Of a stretch of DNA of 64,000 nt, positions 10,956 to 21,289 are shown one piece after another; within the stretch, counting starts at the first letter, position 1, and every line of letters begins with the position of its first letter. The notes beneath the pieces are model-generated. The model had not been told where the DNA came from. It worked only from the letters and a program-made list of their open reading frames with translations, and searched no databases. Source of the DNA: Siphonodentalium dalli. Its lineage: Eukaryota; Mollusca; Scaphopoda; Gadilida; Siphonodentaliidae. The position numbers and the translations under genes were made by a program. Location of the stretch: NCBI GenBank assembly GCA_032622095.1, contig CP136068.1, positions 160,477,465 to 160,541,464 on the forward strand. Reading direction: 5' to 3'.

Positions 10956-11057
10956 TATAACATTCTGACCAAAGTTGCCAGTCGGAGGTGCATGGAATAC
11001 ACCAGTCCATACATCTTGGAGAATCCTTCGACTGACAACTTTGGTCAGAATGTTAGA
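10956..11057. repeat. Imperfect hairpin of about 100 bp
   Basis: TAACATTCTGACCAAAGTTG near 10958 pairs with CAACTTTGGTCAGAATGTTA near 11036. The loop contains CCAGTCGGAGG and CCTTCGACTG, which also pair. It may be a small foldback element, but no second copy was found here. Confidence 0.6.
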
Positions 11058-11454
11058 GTAAACAAATAATAATTTGTACATAAATGAGTTATCAGCTTGT
11101 TTGAAAAATAGTATAGCATCTGCTCGTAGCTGTCAAAATAATATGTAATATGTCATATCTTAGTTTATTACCTTATTTCCTCGTGTCGCGTTTTAGATCA
11201 CCTCGGCCATTTTGAATGAATGATACTCATCAACTCAAAACCAATTGATTCCCCATCGTGACAGACAAGTTATAATACCACGGCGATCACACATGAAAGA
11301 TGTTGTTTACATTAATGATGACACATGCTAGGGAATTCCAGTTCGAGCCAGGGATCACCATATATGGAATTTGACGTGTAGTAAATAATTATACAGATTT
11401 CAAAAATTTAAATAAAATAACTCTTGAGCTTTAGTTTAATCCAATATTGTTCAC

Positions 11455-12910
11455 CCCCGAAGGCGAAGAAACAGTAATTTAGGAGCGTTACATGTAAATC
11501 GGACAGGACATCTACAAAGCTTCTCGTGGTATCGATGAAGAAACAGTAATTTAGGGGAGTTACATTTAAATTGGACAGGACATCTACAAAGCTTCTCGTG
11601 GTATTGATGAAGAAACAGTAATTTAGGGGCGTTACATGTAAATCGGACAGGACATCTACAAAGCTTCTCGTGGTATCGATGAAGAAACAGTAATTTAGGG
11701 GCGTTACATGTAAATCGGACAGGACATCTACAAAGCTTCTCGTGGTATCGATGAAGAAACAGTAATTTAGGGGCGTTACATGTAAATCGGACAGGACATC
11801 TACAAAGCTTCTCGTGGTATCGATGAAGAAACAGTAATTTAGGGGCGTTACATGTAAATCGGACAGGACATCTACAAAGCTTCTCGTGGTATCGATGAAG
11901 AAACAGTAATTTAGGGGCGTTACATGTAAATCGGACAGGACATCTACAAAGCTTCTCGTGGTATCGATGAAGAAACAGTAATTTAGGGGCGTTACATGTA
12001 AATCGGACAGGACATCTACAAAGCTTCTCGTGGTATCGATGAAGAAACAGTAATTTAGGGGCGTTACATGTAAATCGGACAGGACATCTACAAAGCTTCT
12101 CGTGGTATTGATGAAGAAACAGTAATTTAGGGGCGTTACATGTAAATCGGACAGGACATCTACAAAGCTTCTCGTGGTATCGATGAAGAAACAGTAATTT
12201 AGGGGCGTTACATGTAAATCGGACAGGACATCTACAAAGCTTCTCATGGTATCGATGAAGAAACAGTAATTTAGGGGCGTTACATGTAAATCGGACAGGA
12301 CATCTACAAAGCTTCTCGTGGTATCGATGAAGAAACAGTAATTTAGGGGCGTTACATGTAAATCGGACAGGACATCTACAAAGCTTCTCATGGTATTGAT
12401 GAAGAAACAGTAATTTAGGGGCGTTACATGTAAATCGGACAGGACATCTACAAAGTTTCTCATGGTATTGATGAAGAAACAGTAATTTAGGGGCGTTACA
12501 TGTAAATCGGACAGGACATCTACAAAGCTTCTCGTGGTATTGATGAAGAAACAGTAATTTAGGGGCGTTACATGTAAATCGGACAGGACATCTACAAAGC
12601 TTCTCGTGGTATTGATGAAGAAACAGTAATTTAGGGGCGTTATATGTAAATCGGACAGGACATCTACAAAGCTTCTCGTGGTATCGATGAAGAAACAGTA
12701 ATTTAGGGGCGTTACATGTAAATCGGACAGGACATCTACAAAGCTTCTCGTGGTATCGATGAAGAAACAGTAATTTAGGGGCGTTACATGTAAATCGGAC
12801 AGGACATCTACAAAGCTTCTCGTGGTATCGATGAAGAAACAGTAATTTAGGGGCGTTACATGTAAATCGGACAGGACATCTACAAAGCTTCTCATGGTAT
12901 TGAAGAAGAG
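11455..12910 (-). repeat. 72-bp satellite array, about 20 units
   Basis: The array is made of 72-bp units containing GTAATTTAGGGGCGTTACAT and GGACAGGACATCTACAAAGC. Most units are identical apart from a C/T in GGTAT(C/T)GATG and an occasional G/A. Because 72 is divisible by three and only one minus-strand frame has a stop, two frames stay open for nearly 500 codons each. I read this as a non-coding minisatellite. The outermost units differ most, and the left edge continues into a dispersed repeat (GTTCACCCCCGAAGG). Confidence 0.93.
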
Positions 12911-13371
12911 AGCCAGGATTTCTTCTCAAGGCTGAAATAGATAGAGCGACACAAGTTGTGGACTAGTTAACATTGTTGCATAAGTGTGTTGGGACGCAAT
13001 TGTAAAATATGAACCGTAGGTTCGAGTTTTACCTCGCGGCATGACAAAAACTGTTTTGTTCTGTTTATTGCGCACTCTGAAGATTTTCGCTTAAAGTATA
13101 CTTCAATAATACGTTATTTTGTTGAACAACTTGCGATTTATGCAGACTAAACCTCATAATTTAGTGAAGACATTTTCTGTTACAGTTGACATCATTGGTT
13201 TGATTTGTTCAAAAACAAGACAGATATTTATATTAAACATTTTGCAATCTTCTGTATTTCGCAAAAAATAAGCCAATGGGTGCGCAGTAATATTATTCTC
13301 ACCTGGACCAGAGTTAGCTGATGTCTCTCATGTTAGTGCTACAGATTTACACACAAGAACAGTAAAATAGC
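12911..13371. other. Intergenic, nothing recognised
   Basis: No gene, hairpin or repeat family is seen between the 72-bp array and the next hAT MITE. The phrase GTTACAGTTGACATC recurs near 33003, a weak hint of an old repeat. Confidence 0.35.
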
Positions 13372-13827
13372 CAGGCTTCAAGATAAGGTGCTGGTCATTT
13401 GCAGAATGAGGTCCCCAGAGAGTGAATTTAGTGAAGCTATCTCGCACAGCGAGCTAGCATCACTAAATTCTCCCTCTTGGGTCTCGTTCTGCTTAGACCT
13501 CATCTTTTCTGGAAAGTATCTTTATTATAAATTTAACTAGTTTTTTATTTTTTTTAGAAACTTCTTTAATAGAAAGTTTCTTGTTTAGTTTAGTTTCTCT
13601 ATAACACACAATGCATAGTTGAGGTGCCCAATGGGTGCACATCACCATCTTCACCATCTGGGAACTTAAACCCAAGTCTAGGTCTCCTATAGGAGATGAG
13701 GCCATGCAGAATGAGGTCCCCAGATAATGAATTTGGTAATGCTAGCCCACTGCGTGAGGTAGGGTCACTAAATTCACCCTCTGGGTACCTTATTCTGAAA
13801 ATTACCAGCACCATATTTTGAGGTCTG
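13372..13827. mobile_element. hAT-like MITE family D, full form
   Basis: The 456-bp element has termini CAGGCTTCAAGATAAGGTG and CACCATATTTTGAGGTCTG. Flanks are AAAATAGC and AAAATCGC, an 8-bp duplication with one mismatch. It belongs to the same subtype as 62413-62868, with a GGTG rather than GTGTCTGTC subterminal word. Confidence 0.87.
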
Positions 13828-13943
13828 AAAATCGCTATTTGACGATGCATTCAGGGTTTCATACCCCCAGAAACAACATAAAGATCTATTAACATAACAT
13901 TGCTTTCTGCTTGTTCTGCTGAAAACATATCGAAAACCAAATA

Positions 13944-14395
13944 TGTGACCCGCCATATCAAACCAGTCGTAAGTCGGGATTTTTTACCCTGTGCCAATGC
14001 ATTCTCTTATATATGCGAGTTGACCATAGGTCGCCTCGCATATATAAGAGAATGCATTGGCCTAACAATTTTTTACAATTTTAATAATTTTTTCTTGTAT
14101 TCTTTAACAATTTTATAATTTCACCCATACAGAGCCCCAGACAAATATGAGCAGAGGAGACTCTTCTATATGCTTCTATCTATGTGTGGGGCTCCCTGCA
14201 GGGTAATGGATGTTTTTTATTTTATGTCCTAAAAATTGTAAGAAACATTTATTTAAAAAAAATGATAAAAAATTGTTAGGCCAATGCATTCTCTTATATA
14301 TGCGACCTATGGTCGACTCGCATATATAAGAGAATGCATTGGCACAGGGTAAAAAAAATCCCGACTTATGACTGGATTTGATATGGCGGGTCACA
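13944..14395. mobile_element. Palindromic MITE, family C copy 2
   Basis: TGTGACCCGCCATATCAAAC at the left and its complement ending GGTCACA at the right, flanked by TA on both sides. It holds two hairpin cassettes and a central stretch with AGAGCCCCAGACA and GTGGGGCTCCCTG, which also pair. It stands next to a family E hAT element at 14405. Confidence 0.85.
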
Positions 14396-14404
14396 TATGA
14401 CAAA

Positions 14405-15000
14405 CAGGGTTCGCGCTGCTACTTGCCAGATTTGCCAATGGCAAAAATAATTCACATTTGGCAAAAAAAATTGTCATTTGGCAAAAGTTTTGGCAAGTCA
14501 CTTTTTAATTCCTCAATAAAGATGAAAAATATCGGTCAAGCCAAAACATTTCATTTTAGGAAATTATTACAATGGAATTATATTAGTTGTGTTTAATATG
14601 GTTTCAGAAAAGTTAACACCTCCATTAAGATACTGTTAATCTGATAGCATTAGTATTGATGGGTGGAGGGATTACCAGTATTTAGTGTGATGGTGGTGTT
14701 TACATAGCTAATCCTCTTGCGATGTTCCCTTCTGATGAAGCAATGCTTCTACCATTGTATTGTTCGGTGATTGGTTTATTGTTGTATGATAAACCACAAT
14801 AAATATGCGAGCATAATTATTAACTAACTGCTTTCCTATCGATATCAAACGTCGTTCAAACCGCGAGTGTCGAAATATAAAACTCAATCAAGGTTGCAGA
14901 AAATATACTATCAGTGATAATATTTGGCAAATTCTAAAACGAATTTGGCAAAAAATATTTACATTTGGCAAAAGTTAATTTCGGTCCAGCGCGGACCCTG
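14405..15000 (+). mobile_element. hAT-like element, family E copy 2
   Basis: Termini are CAGGGTTCGCGCTG and CAGCGCGGACCCTG. Flanking 8-mers are ATGACAAA (14397-14404) and ATGACATA (15001-15008), seven of eight matching. The interior is rich in TTTGGCAAAA words and has no long reading frame. Its left flank lies within 10 bp of the end of family C copy 2. Confidence 0.87.
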
Positions 15001-15206
15001 ATGACATATAAACTAGGCCAAAGAAAATCATTTTGTTCCTCTAAAGGATTGAAACAACAAAATAATCGTAAATGTGCAACAGCGAGCATGGCATATGGCT
15101 GCTCGGAGCTCCCCGACGCTCAATTTAGAGAAATAAATATTTGTATGGATGGAAATTTATTATATTATTTTCTAAATCCAAGAGGTACCGTTTCTATAAT
15201 AATTGA

Positions 15207-15400
15207 ATAATGCAGAGTAGTTCCCATAGAAAATGTTCAGATAATAAGTTCAACAATAGGTCATTTGTTGAACTTATTATCTGAACATTTCCTACCAATG
15301 AAAGTGAATCCTTCAGTCCTTGTATTATCCTTTCGTCTGACAGTTGTCTGCTAATTTATTGTGAACGCCCCTCCAAATGAATAATAGACCATTCCAAAGC
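15207..15400. repeat. Dispersed repeat, family G copy
   Basis: CATTTGTTGAACTTATTATC and its near-complement GATAATAAGTTCAACAA form a short inverted pair around 15240-15285. The text continues into AATGAATAATAGACCATTCC, shared with 4890-5075 and about 19340. Confidence 0.6.
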
Positions 15401-15407
15401 GCACTTT

Positions 15408-15640
15408 TATGACGTGTTTATCACTTAAAGTGACGTGATGTGTTTATACCTTAAAGTGACATGTGTTTATACCTTAAAGTGATGTGTTTATCCCTAAAAG
15501 GGATAAATATGTGATTATCCCTTAAAGTGGCATGATGTGATTATACCTTAAAGTGGCATGATGTGTTTATCACTTAAAGTGATGTGATGTGTTTATACCT
15601 TAAAGTGACATGATGTGTTTATCATAAAAGTGATGTGATC
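15408..15640 (+). repeat. Degenerate tandem array, GTGTTTATACCTTAAAGTGA
   Basis: Roughly nine imperfect units of about 20-28 bp alternate between TTATACCTTAAAGTG and TTATCACTTAAAGTG. Unit length varies, so it is an old or slipped minisatellite. No reading frame is maintained. Confidence 0.8.
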
Positions 15641-15743
15641 GTTCCTGACTCAATGGCGAACGAGATTCTACAACTAAATATTATAATATGTCAAAATTTA
15701 AATGATATAAAAACATTATGAACATTATTAACAATGGTTGAGA

Positions 15744-15950
15744 TACAGTAATGCCCTAAGTAATCGACTCCTTAAACACAGAAGAATTATGGGTAACTTT
15801 TCAGGATTTAGTCGGAAATATGGCTTGTTGCCATTCATCGGAAAGCTCTCCCCGAGAGCTTTCCGATGAATGGCAACAAGCCATATTTCCTGAAAAGTTA
15901 CCCATAATTCTGCTGTGTTTAAGGAGTCGATTAATTAGGGCATTACTGTA
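15744..15950. mobile_element. Tc1/mariner-type foldback MITE, family B copy 4
   Basis: Ends TACAGTAATGCCCTAAG and TAGGGCATTACTGTA. The centre GAAAGCTCTCCCCGAGAGC is a tight palindrome. A few bases of the right arm are lost (CATATTTCCTGAAAAG). Confidence 0.88.
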
Positions 15951-16054
15951 CACGTGACTGAATTCTGGTCGTGTCGCACTATTATAGCTGATTTTTACGG
16001 TGTCAAATCAACAATTTCCATTTTTTTGTAAAAACTTTGTGATCGCCAAATTGC

Positions 16055-16690
16055 ACTCTTTAAAGGGGTGCTGTACACTAAATCCGGCCATTTATGGGAA
16101 CATCTCCTTTTATATTCAACGGAATATATGCAACAAATGAATGAATTTGAGCCATGGATTAGTGAAAAATATGATCTTGTGCTCTATGAACGATACAAAC
16201 ACAAGCCTTGAAATAGGGTGTCTGTCATTTGCAGAATGAGGTCCCCAGAGGGTGAATTTAGTGATGCTACCCCGCATAGCGGGCTAGCATCACCAAATTC
16301 ACCCTCTGGGAACCTCATTCTGCCGAGGTGTAAGCAGAATGAGGTCCCCAGAGGGTGAATTTGGAGGGTGAATTTGGTGATGCTAGCCCACTATGCGGAG
16401 TAGCATCACTAAATTCACCATCTGGGGACTCATTCTGCAAATGACAGACATCTTATTTCAAGGCTTGTACAAACAAGATGGTAATTAGAATGAAAATGAA
16501 TTTATAACTCCAGCCATAAATTCTTTTTCATTATAATTACCATCTTGTTTTACATTGGGGTATTTTGCACTCATCCGTGGCTCAAATTCATTCATTTGTT
16601 GCATATATTCTGTTGAGTATAAAAGGAGATGGTCTCACAAATGGCCGAATTTAGTGTAACAATATTGCAGCAAATGAACAGTCTCCAGAT
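16055..16690. mobile_element. Inverted-repeat element F with nested hAT MITE
   Basis: The left arm (16060-16200) and right arm (16476-16665) are inverted relatives: GAATATATGCAACAAATGAA pairs with TTCATTTGTTGCATATATTC. A family D hAT MITE sits between them. The outer ends near GTACACTAAATCCGGCC are not sharply defined, so the superfamily is unknown. Confidence 0.7.
16202..16467. mobile_element. hAT-like MITE family D, short form, nested
   Basis: A perfect 8-bp duplication TACAAACA (16194-16201 and 16468-16475) flanks CAAGCCTTGAAATAGGGTGT and its complement. It is inserted into element F, giving a clear relative age. A small internal duplication (GAGGGTGAATTTGG) is present. Confidence 0.92.
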
Positions 16691-16695
16691 AAAAT

Positions 16696-17143
16696 CAAGC
16701 CTGATTATAGCGTGTCTGTCATTTGCAGAATGAGGTCACCAGAGGGTGAATGTAGTGATGCCGCTATCCCACATAGTGGGCTAGCATCACTAAATACACC
16801 TTCTACGCACCTCATTCTGCTTAGGCCTTATCTTCTCTGGAAAGTGTTTTATTATCAAATTTCTATAGAAACTTTTTAGTTTAGTTTCTCTATATCACCA
16901 AATTGGCAGACGACACATTGCATAATCGAGGTTCCCAATAGGGGTATATCAAAATATTCACCATTTTGGAACTTCAATCTGAGTCTATGTCTCCCATAGC
17001 AGATGAGGCCATGCAGAATGAGGTCCAGCAGAGGGCGAATTTGGTGATGCTAGCTCGATGACCGGGATTCCTGGGATAGCATCACTAAATTCACCCTCTG
17101 GGGACCTCATTCTGCAAATGACAGGTGCACTAACTCAGGCTTG
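16696..17143. mobile_element. hAT-like MITE family D next to the BBX stop codon
   Basis: Runs from CAAGCCTGATTATAGCGTG to ACTCAGGCTTG. The 8-bp flanks do not match clearly. It lies about 107 bp past the BBX stop, so it may form part of the 3' UTR. On the minus strand it supplies an AATAAA word (complement at about 16848-16853), a possible polyadenylation signal. Confidence 0.72.
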
Positions 17144-17250
17144 GTGTATAATTAAACAAATGAAACTTAAAGATATACTTATTAAGCATGCAAAACGGTG
17201 GTCGGTCTCGTCGACGGTGGTAAATCGGCAGCCGACTCATCAGCAGGAGA

Positions 17251-19250
17251 CTAACTCATCACAGCTGCTGGACTGTCTCCCGGAGACACATGTGTGTTAT
17301 CTCCCCTCTCATCAATATACAATGCGTCATGTGTCTGACTAGCACTAGTTTTGGACGAAACTGTATAGATGGATGTTGCCTCAGAGTCAACAGTTTCAAG
17401 AGGCAACTGAACAAATGCACTTCGGTCGTCTGCTTTACCAACATTCTCACCATCAAGGGAGGAAACTCTTTCCAGAGGAATTTCCCCATGATTAGAGTTA
17501 TCTTCTCCTTTATTGAATGATAATGTGAATTGTGTGTCTTTGGTATTGATTGCTGATGTCCCATCTGCATTGAAAGCTAACCCAAACGCACTAGAAGTTA
17601 GCCCAACTGGGTTCAAAATTAGCCCAAATGAACTTGAGTTTTTGTCTGCTGATGATTTGTGAATGCACCCATCTGAATTTGTTTTCGATGAAGATAACTC
17701 TCTATTCTCATCACCACCACGGGAGTTGGTGCCACGTGTTGTAAACAAATCAGTTGCATACCCCACCTCTTTCACAAGTTTTGAAGAGACAAGACATCTA
17801 TTTTCCATTGAAGTATGTCCTGATGAGGGCAGTCTGTTGTCTGGTGTCGCAGATTCACAGGCGGAAATAGATGTAGTATATGTTGCACTCTGGCCAGTAT
17901 GTGGTGAACTCTGGCCATTATGTGGTGAACTCTGGTCAGTTTGTGGTGAATGCTGCCCATTATGTGGTGAAAGCTGTCCATTACATGGTGAAACATGTCC
18001 ATTTGGTGATATGATATAGATGCTTTGTCCTTTATCAGGCTGCATTATTCTGCTTTCCGATGGAATAAGTCCATCACTCTCATGTTCATTTTTAACCTGA
18101 TTTGAACAAATCATCGTAGAAACCTCAATATCTCGGGAAACATTCTTGTTCCGAGGCGTAACACATGATTCCATTTTATCCTTGAACGATTCACATATGC
18201 ACGTATGACCCTGTTCAATGAATCTAGACTCATCAGCCGTCACACAAAAATCAATTGTGTTGTTATTTTCCTTCGGGAGGGCATCATTTTCATCATTTGC
18301 TTTAATCACATGACACTCAGTTTTCTTTTCCCCCAAATTGACTTCCATCGTACTGTCAGCTGACAAATGAACTTCTCCTGCATCTGTTAAATAATTTCTT
18401 CTTGATTGAAGTCCAATTTGTGCTCCACCACCGAGTTCAACTTCTCCACTATTTCTGCCAGAATCTAGTCCATTGTGTTTTCCAGCTCCGAGTTCAGCTT
18501 TTTCATTTAAGCATCTACTTGCCAAGTCCTTGAGTTTCTCGATGCTGTGAAGAGAGAGTTCGTCCTCGATACCTGAATCGGTTTCCTCACTCTCTGAATG
18601 TTTATTTATTTCGGATTTTTCACAACTACTCAAAACAACTGATTCATCTCCAATCAATTTATCAACTGCTTCGTTATTTAACCTGTCTTCTGCATCGTTT
18701 ATATTTAATCTATCAACTGCTTCGTTATTTAATCTGTCTGCAACATTATTCGGTTCATCCATGTCCATGTTGTCAGCAACAACACAATGCGCAAACTGCT
18801 CCGTCATGCCAGTAGATGATGAGTCATTAATACATTCTGACGATAGCTTAATGTCCTCGACAGGTTCGAATATCGCATCGCAATGGTCACTGAGGTTATC
18901 TATGATGCTATTTTTAGATTCACTGATGTTATCTTTTATGCAATTTCTAGATTCACTGATGTTATCTTTTATGCTATTTTTAGCTTCAGCGAGGTTATCT
19001 TTTATGCTATTTTTAGCTTCAGCGAGGTTATCTTTTATGCTATTTTTAGCTTCAGCGAGGTTATCTTTTATGCTATTTTTAGCTTCAACAGATGGACGGT
19101 GCTCTTGAGATGTTGTTATTCCTTCCATCTTAGAATGATCTCGTTCTTCAGAGTGAGGGATGATTTCCTGGGATGATGTAGCTTCTGGAATTGTATCAGA
19201 CACGGATGTCCTAAAACTTGAATATTCTCCGCGACTGACAAGTTTCGAAT
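17251..19250 (-). CDS. BBX: BBX coding exon 8 (last), C-terminal region
   Basis: The acceptor is TTTTGTTTTCAG followed by ATTCGAAAC, whose first two bases complete the split Asp codon from exon 7. The frame runs 666 codons to TAG at 17251-17253. The encoded region is acidic, Ser/Asn-rich and probably disordered. It holds three internal repeats: six 11-residue units of the AEAKNSIKDNL type (complement of about 18889-19086), a DRLNNEAVD-type duplication (about 18645-18745), and about six SPHNGQ-like hexapeptides (about 17890-18010). I recognise no domain here. The short plus-strand frames over the repeats are shadows. This exon is supported by frame, phase and length, not by strong sequence conservation, so the exact C-terminus is less certain than the rest. 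Confidence 0.86.
17890..18010 (-). repeat. 18-bp coding minisatellite in exon 8
   Basis: Units of 18 bp encode six-residue repeats such as SPHNGQ, SPCNGQ and SPHTGQ. Because unit length is a multiple of three, copy changes keep the BBX frame. Units vary by several substitutions, so the array is not freshly expanded. Confidence 0.88.
18889..19086 (-). repeat. 33-bp coding minisatellite in exon 8
   Basis: Six 33-bp units encode 11-residue repeats: four close to AEAKNSIKDNL and two diverged ones (SESRNCIKDNI, SESKNSIIDNL). The pattern resembles amphipathic 11-mer helices of the LEA/synuclein type, although no relationship to those families is implied. Near-identical DNA in the first units suggests recent expansion. 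Confidence 0.9.
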
Positions 19251-19299
19251 CTGAAAACAAAAGAAAACTTTTATAACTTTAAATTTAACGCTTTCTATA

Positions 19300-20035
19300 C
19301 TAAATGGATTCTCCCAACAAGTTATAAACGTGTATATCAGAATGGTCTATTATTGATTTGGAGGGATGTACAGGTCATATAAGCAGACGACAGATAAAAG
19401 TTCAGAAGGAGTCTTATTTATAGGACGAAACTGTTCAGATAAGTTCAACAAACGAACTATAGTAGTTGACCTATGGTCATTTGTTGAACTTATTATCTGA
19501 ACATTTCCTATGGGATAACTACTCATCAATATGTATTTAGTATAGAAAAGGTTAAACTTATTATCTGAACATTTCCTATGGGGTAACTACTCATCAATAT
19601 GTATTTAGCATAGAAAGTGTTAAACTTATTATCTGAACATTTCTTATGGGGTAACTACTCATCATTATGTATTTAGTATAGAAAGGGTTAAACATATTAT
19701 CTGAACATTTCCTATGGGATAATTACTCATCATTATGTATTTACCATAGAAAGGGTTAAACTTATTATCTGAACATTTCCTATGGGATAACTACTCGTCA
19801 ATAGGTTTTTAGTTTAGAGAGGGTTGAACTTATTTCTGAACATTTCACACAGGATAACTACTCATCAATATAGATGTTTAGTATAGAGAGGGTTGAACTT
19901 ATTTCTGAACATTTCACACAGGATAACTACTCATTAATAGGTATTTAGTATAGAGAGGGTTGAACTTATTATCTGAACATTTCACACAGGATAACTACTC
20001 ATTAATAGGTATTTAGTATAGAAAAGGTTAAAGCA
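19300..20035 (+). repeat. 68-bp tandem array in BBX intron 7, with family G leader
   Basis: About eight units of 68 bp (for example starting 19551 and 19619) contain AACTTATTATCTGAACATTT and GATAACTACTCATCAATA. Later units carry CACACAGG instead of CCTATGGG, and two have lost a few bases from TTATTATCTG. The leader 19300-19490 includes an inverted TTGTTGAACTT pair. It lies inside the intron and is not coding. Confidence 0.88.
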
Positions 20036-20039
20036 TGAT

Positions 20040-20840
20040 TTACTTTTATTTTTAGAGAGAAAATAAGAAGAATACTATGGCCGTATTTGAACGTCCCATG
20101 CTGAAGCCACTGTAGCTTATATAACATGGCTTACAATAAGCTACTACTATGGGTTCCAAATAAACATAGGGGGCGGAATAATATTACAGGGAGAATTTCC
20201 TCAAAATTAAATAATAGTACATGGGTGAAATAATGGGGTCACTTCCCAAGATATTCTTTGTTTAACACTATAAGAACCAAGGGAAGCTGTGTTTGCCCTT
20301 GTCTGATTCTTAATAGTAATTTGACATTCCATTGAAGTGGTTTTTATATGAAAAGCAGTCATTTGGAATAGGGCCATGCAAATCGGAAATTCAGAACCTC
20401 GAATCTCAAATCGAATCGGGTGTCCGATGTTGACATCAACATCAAATCCGAATAGAATCTGGACAAGCACTGGAAAGAAAAAACAAGAGGTACGCTGTCG
20501 CGTGGCATTTGCCCCCGACCGTAGCAATTCGGATTAAGCATGGACGAAACTGCGGATATCCGAGGAGGTCTATATGACCATTCCAAAAGAAGTTCGTACA
20601 GAAATGTTGACTAAAAACCCACTGACTAAAGTCAGGAGGCATCACACTTGACATGTGTTTCATATAACTGATCCACAAAAATACGGGATTTGCAATCGTA
20701 CCACCAAAGCTCACGCTATCATCTGGAAACAAAAAAAACAAGATAAAAATTGAATTTTCTAAGTAAAAAAAAGGGCCATAACTCTGGTGAAAATGGGTGG
20801 ACGAAACCCGCGCTATGCATGTAGCTGTTCCCCCATGCTG
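20040..20840. other. Intron 7 sequence, repeat-like but unassigned
   Basis: The words AATCGAATC and GAATCTCAAATCGAATC near 20400 recur at 32540-32590, so part is an old dispersed repeat. A 136-residue minus-strand frame (20442-20852) has no recognisable domain or splice support, so I do not call it a gene. Confidence 0.4.
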
Positions 20841-20965
20841 CTCTATCACCATACCAAATATCAGCTAAATCTGCCCAGCGGTTGCTGAACAATAACGCAA
20901 AATGTTTGTACGGACGGACGTACAGAGACGTCGACTATATACCCGCCGACTTCAAGTCGGGGGCA
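20840..20965 (+). repeat. Dispersed-element tail with GACGGACG
   Basis: The module CATACCAAATATCAGC, then GTACGGACGGACGTACAGAG, then CGACTTCAAGTCGGGGGCAT ends in a short hairpin. The layout resembles the 3' end of a non-LTR retroelement, but no coding part is visible. Confidence 0.5.
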
Positions 20966-21044
20966 TAATAATGGCTAACCATCGGATATCCTTTTAATTA
21001 TTGTTCACTTATTTGCCATAAAAGCTCAGACTTTTTTTCAAATA

Positions 21045-21222
21045 TGAAACAAAGAACCAAGACAGAGTTCAAACAAAGAACCAAGACAGAGTTCAAACAA
21101 AGAACCAAGACAGAGTTCAAACAAAGAACCAAGACAGAGTTCAAACAAAGAACCAAGACAGAGTTCAAACAAAGAACCAAGACAGAGTTCAAACATAGAA
21201 CCAAGACAGAGTTCGCAGACAT
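21045..21222 (+). repeat. 24-bp tandem array, seven to eight units
   Basis: Units of AACAAAGAACCAAGACAGAG plus four bases are nearly perfect. The 24-bp period keeps three frames open on short stretches, which explains apparent peptides such as KQRTKTEF. It lies just outside the left end of the large foldback element. Confidence 0.93.
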
Positions 21223-21289
21223 CATTCACAATTTTATATTTAAACGAAAATTGAAACTATGTATCACTTAATATAACATGTGACATAGT

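Noticed and set aside
11455-12910. CRISPR-like array
   Set aside because: Units are contiguous 72-bp repeats without unique spacers, in a eukaryotic gene context.
11408-12929. Two overlapping minus-strand frames of nearly 500 codons
   Set aside because: They exist because a 72-bp unit is a multiple of three and lacks stops in two frames. There is no unique domain, no splice context, and both frames are equally intact, so coding is not supported.
20442-20852. 136-residue minus-strand frame in BBX intron 7
   Set aside because: No domain, no splice signals that fit the neighbouring exons, and part overlaps a dispersed repeat.
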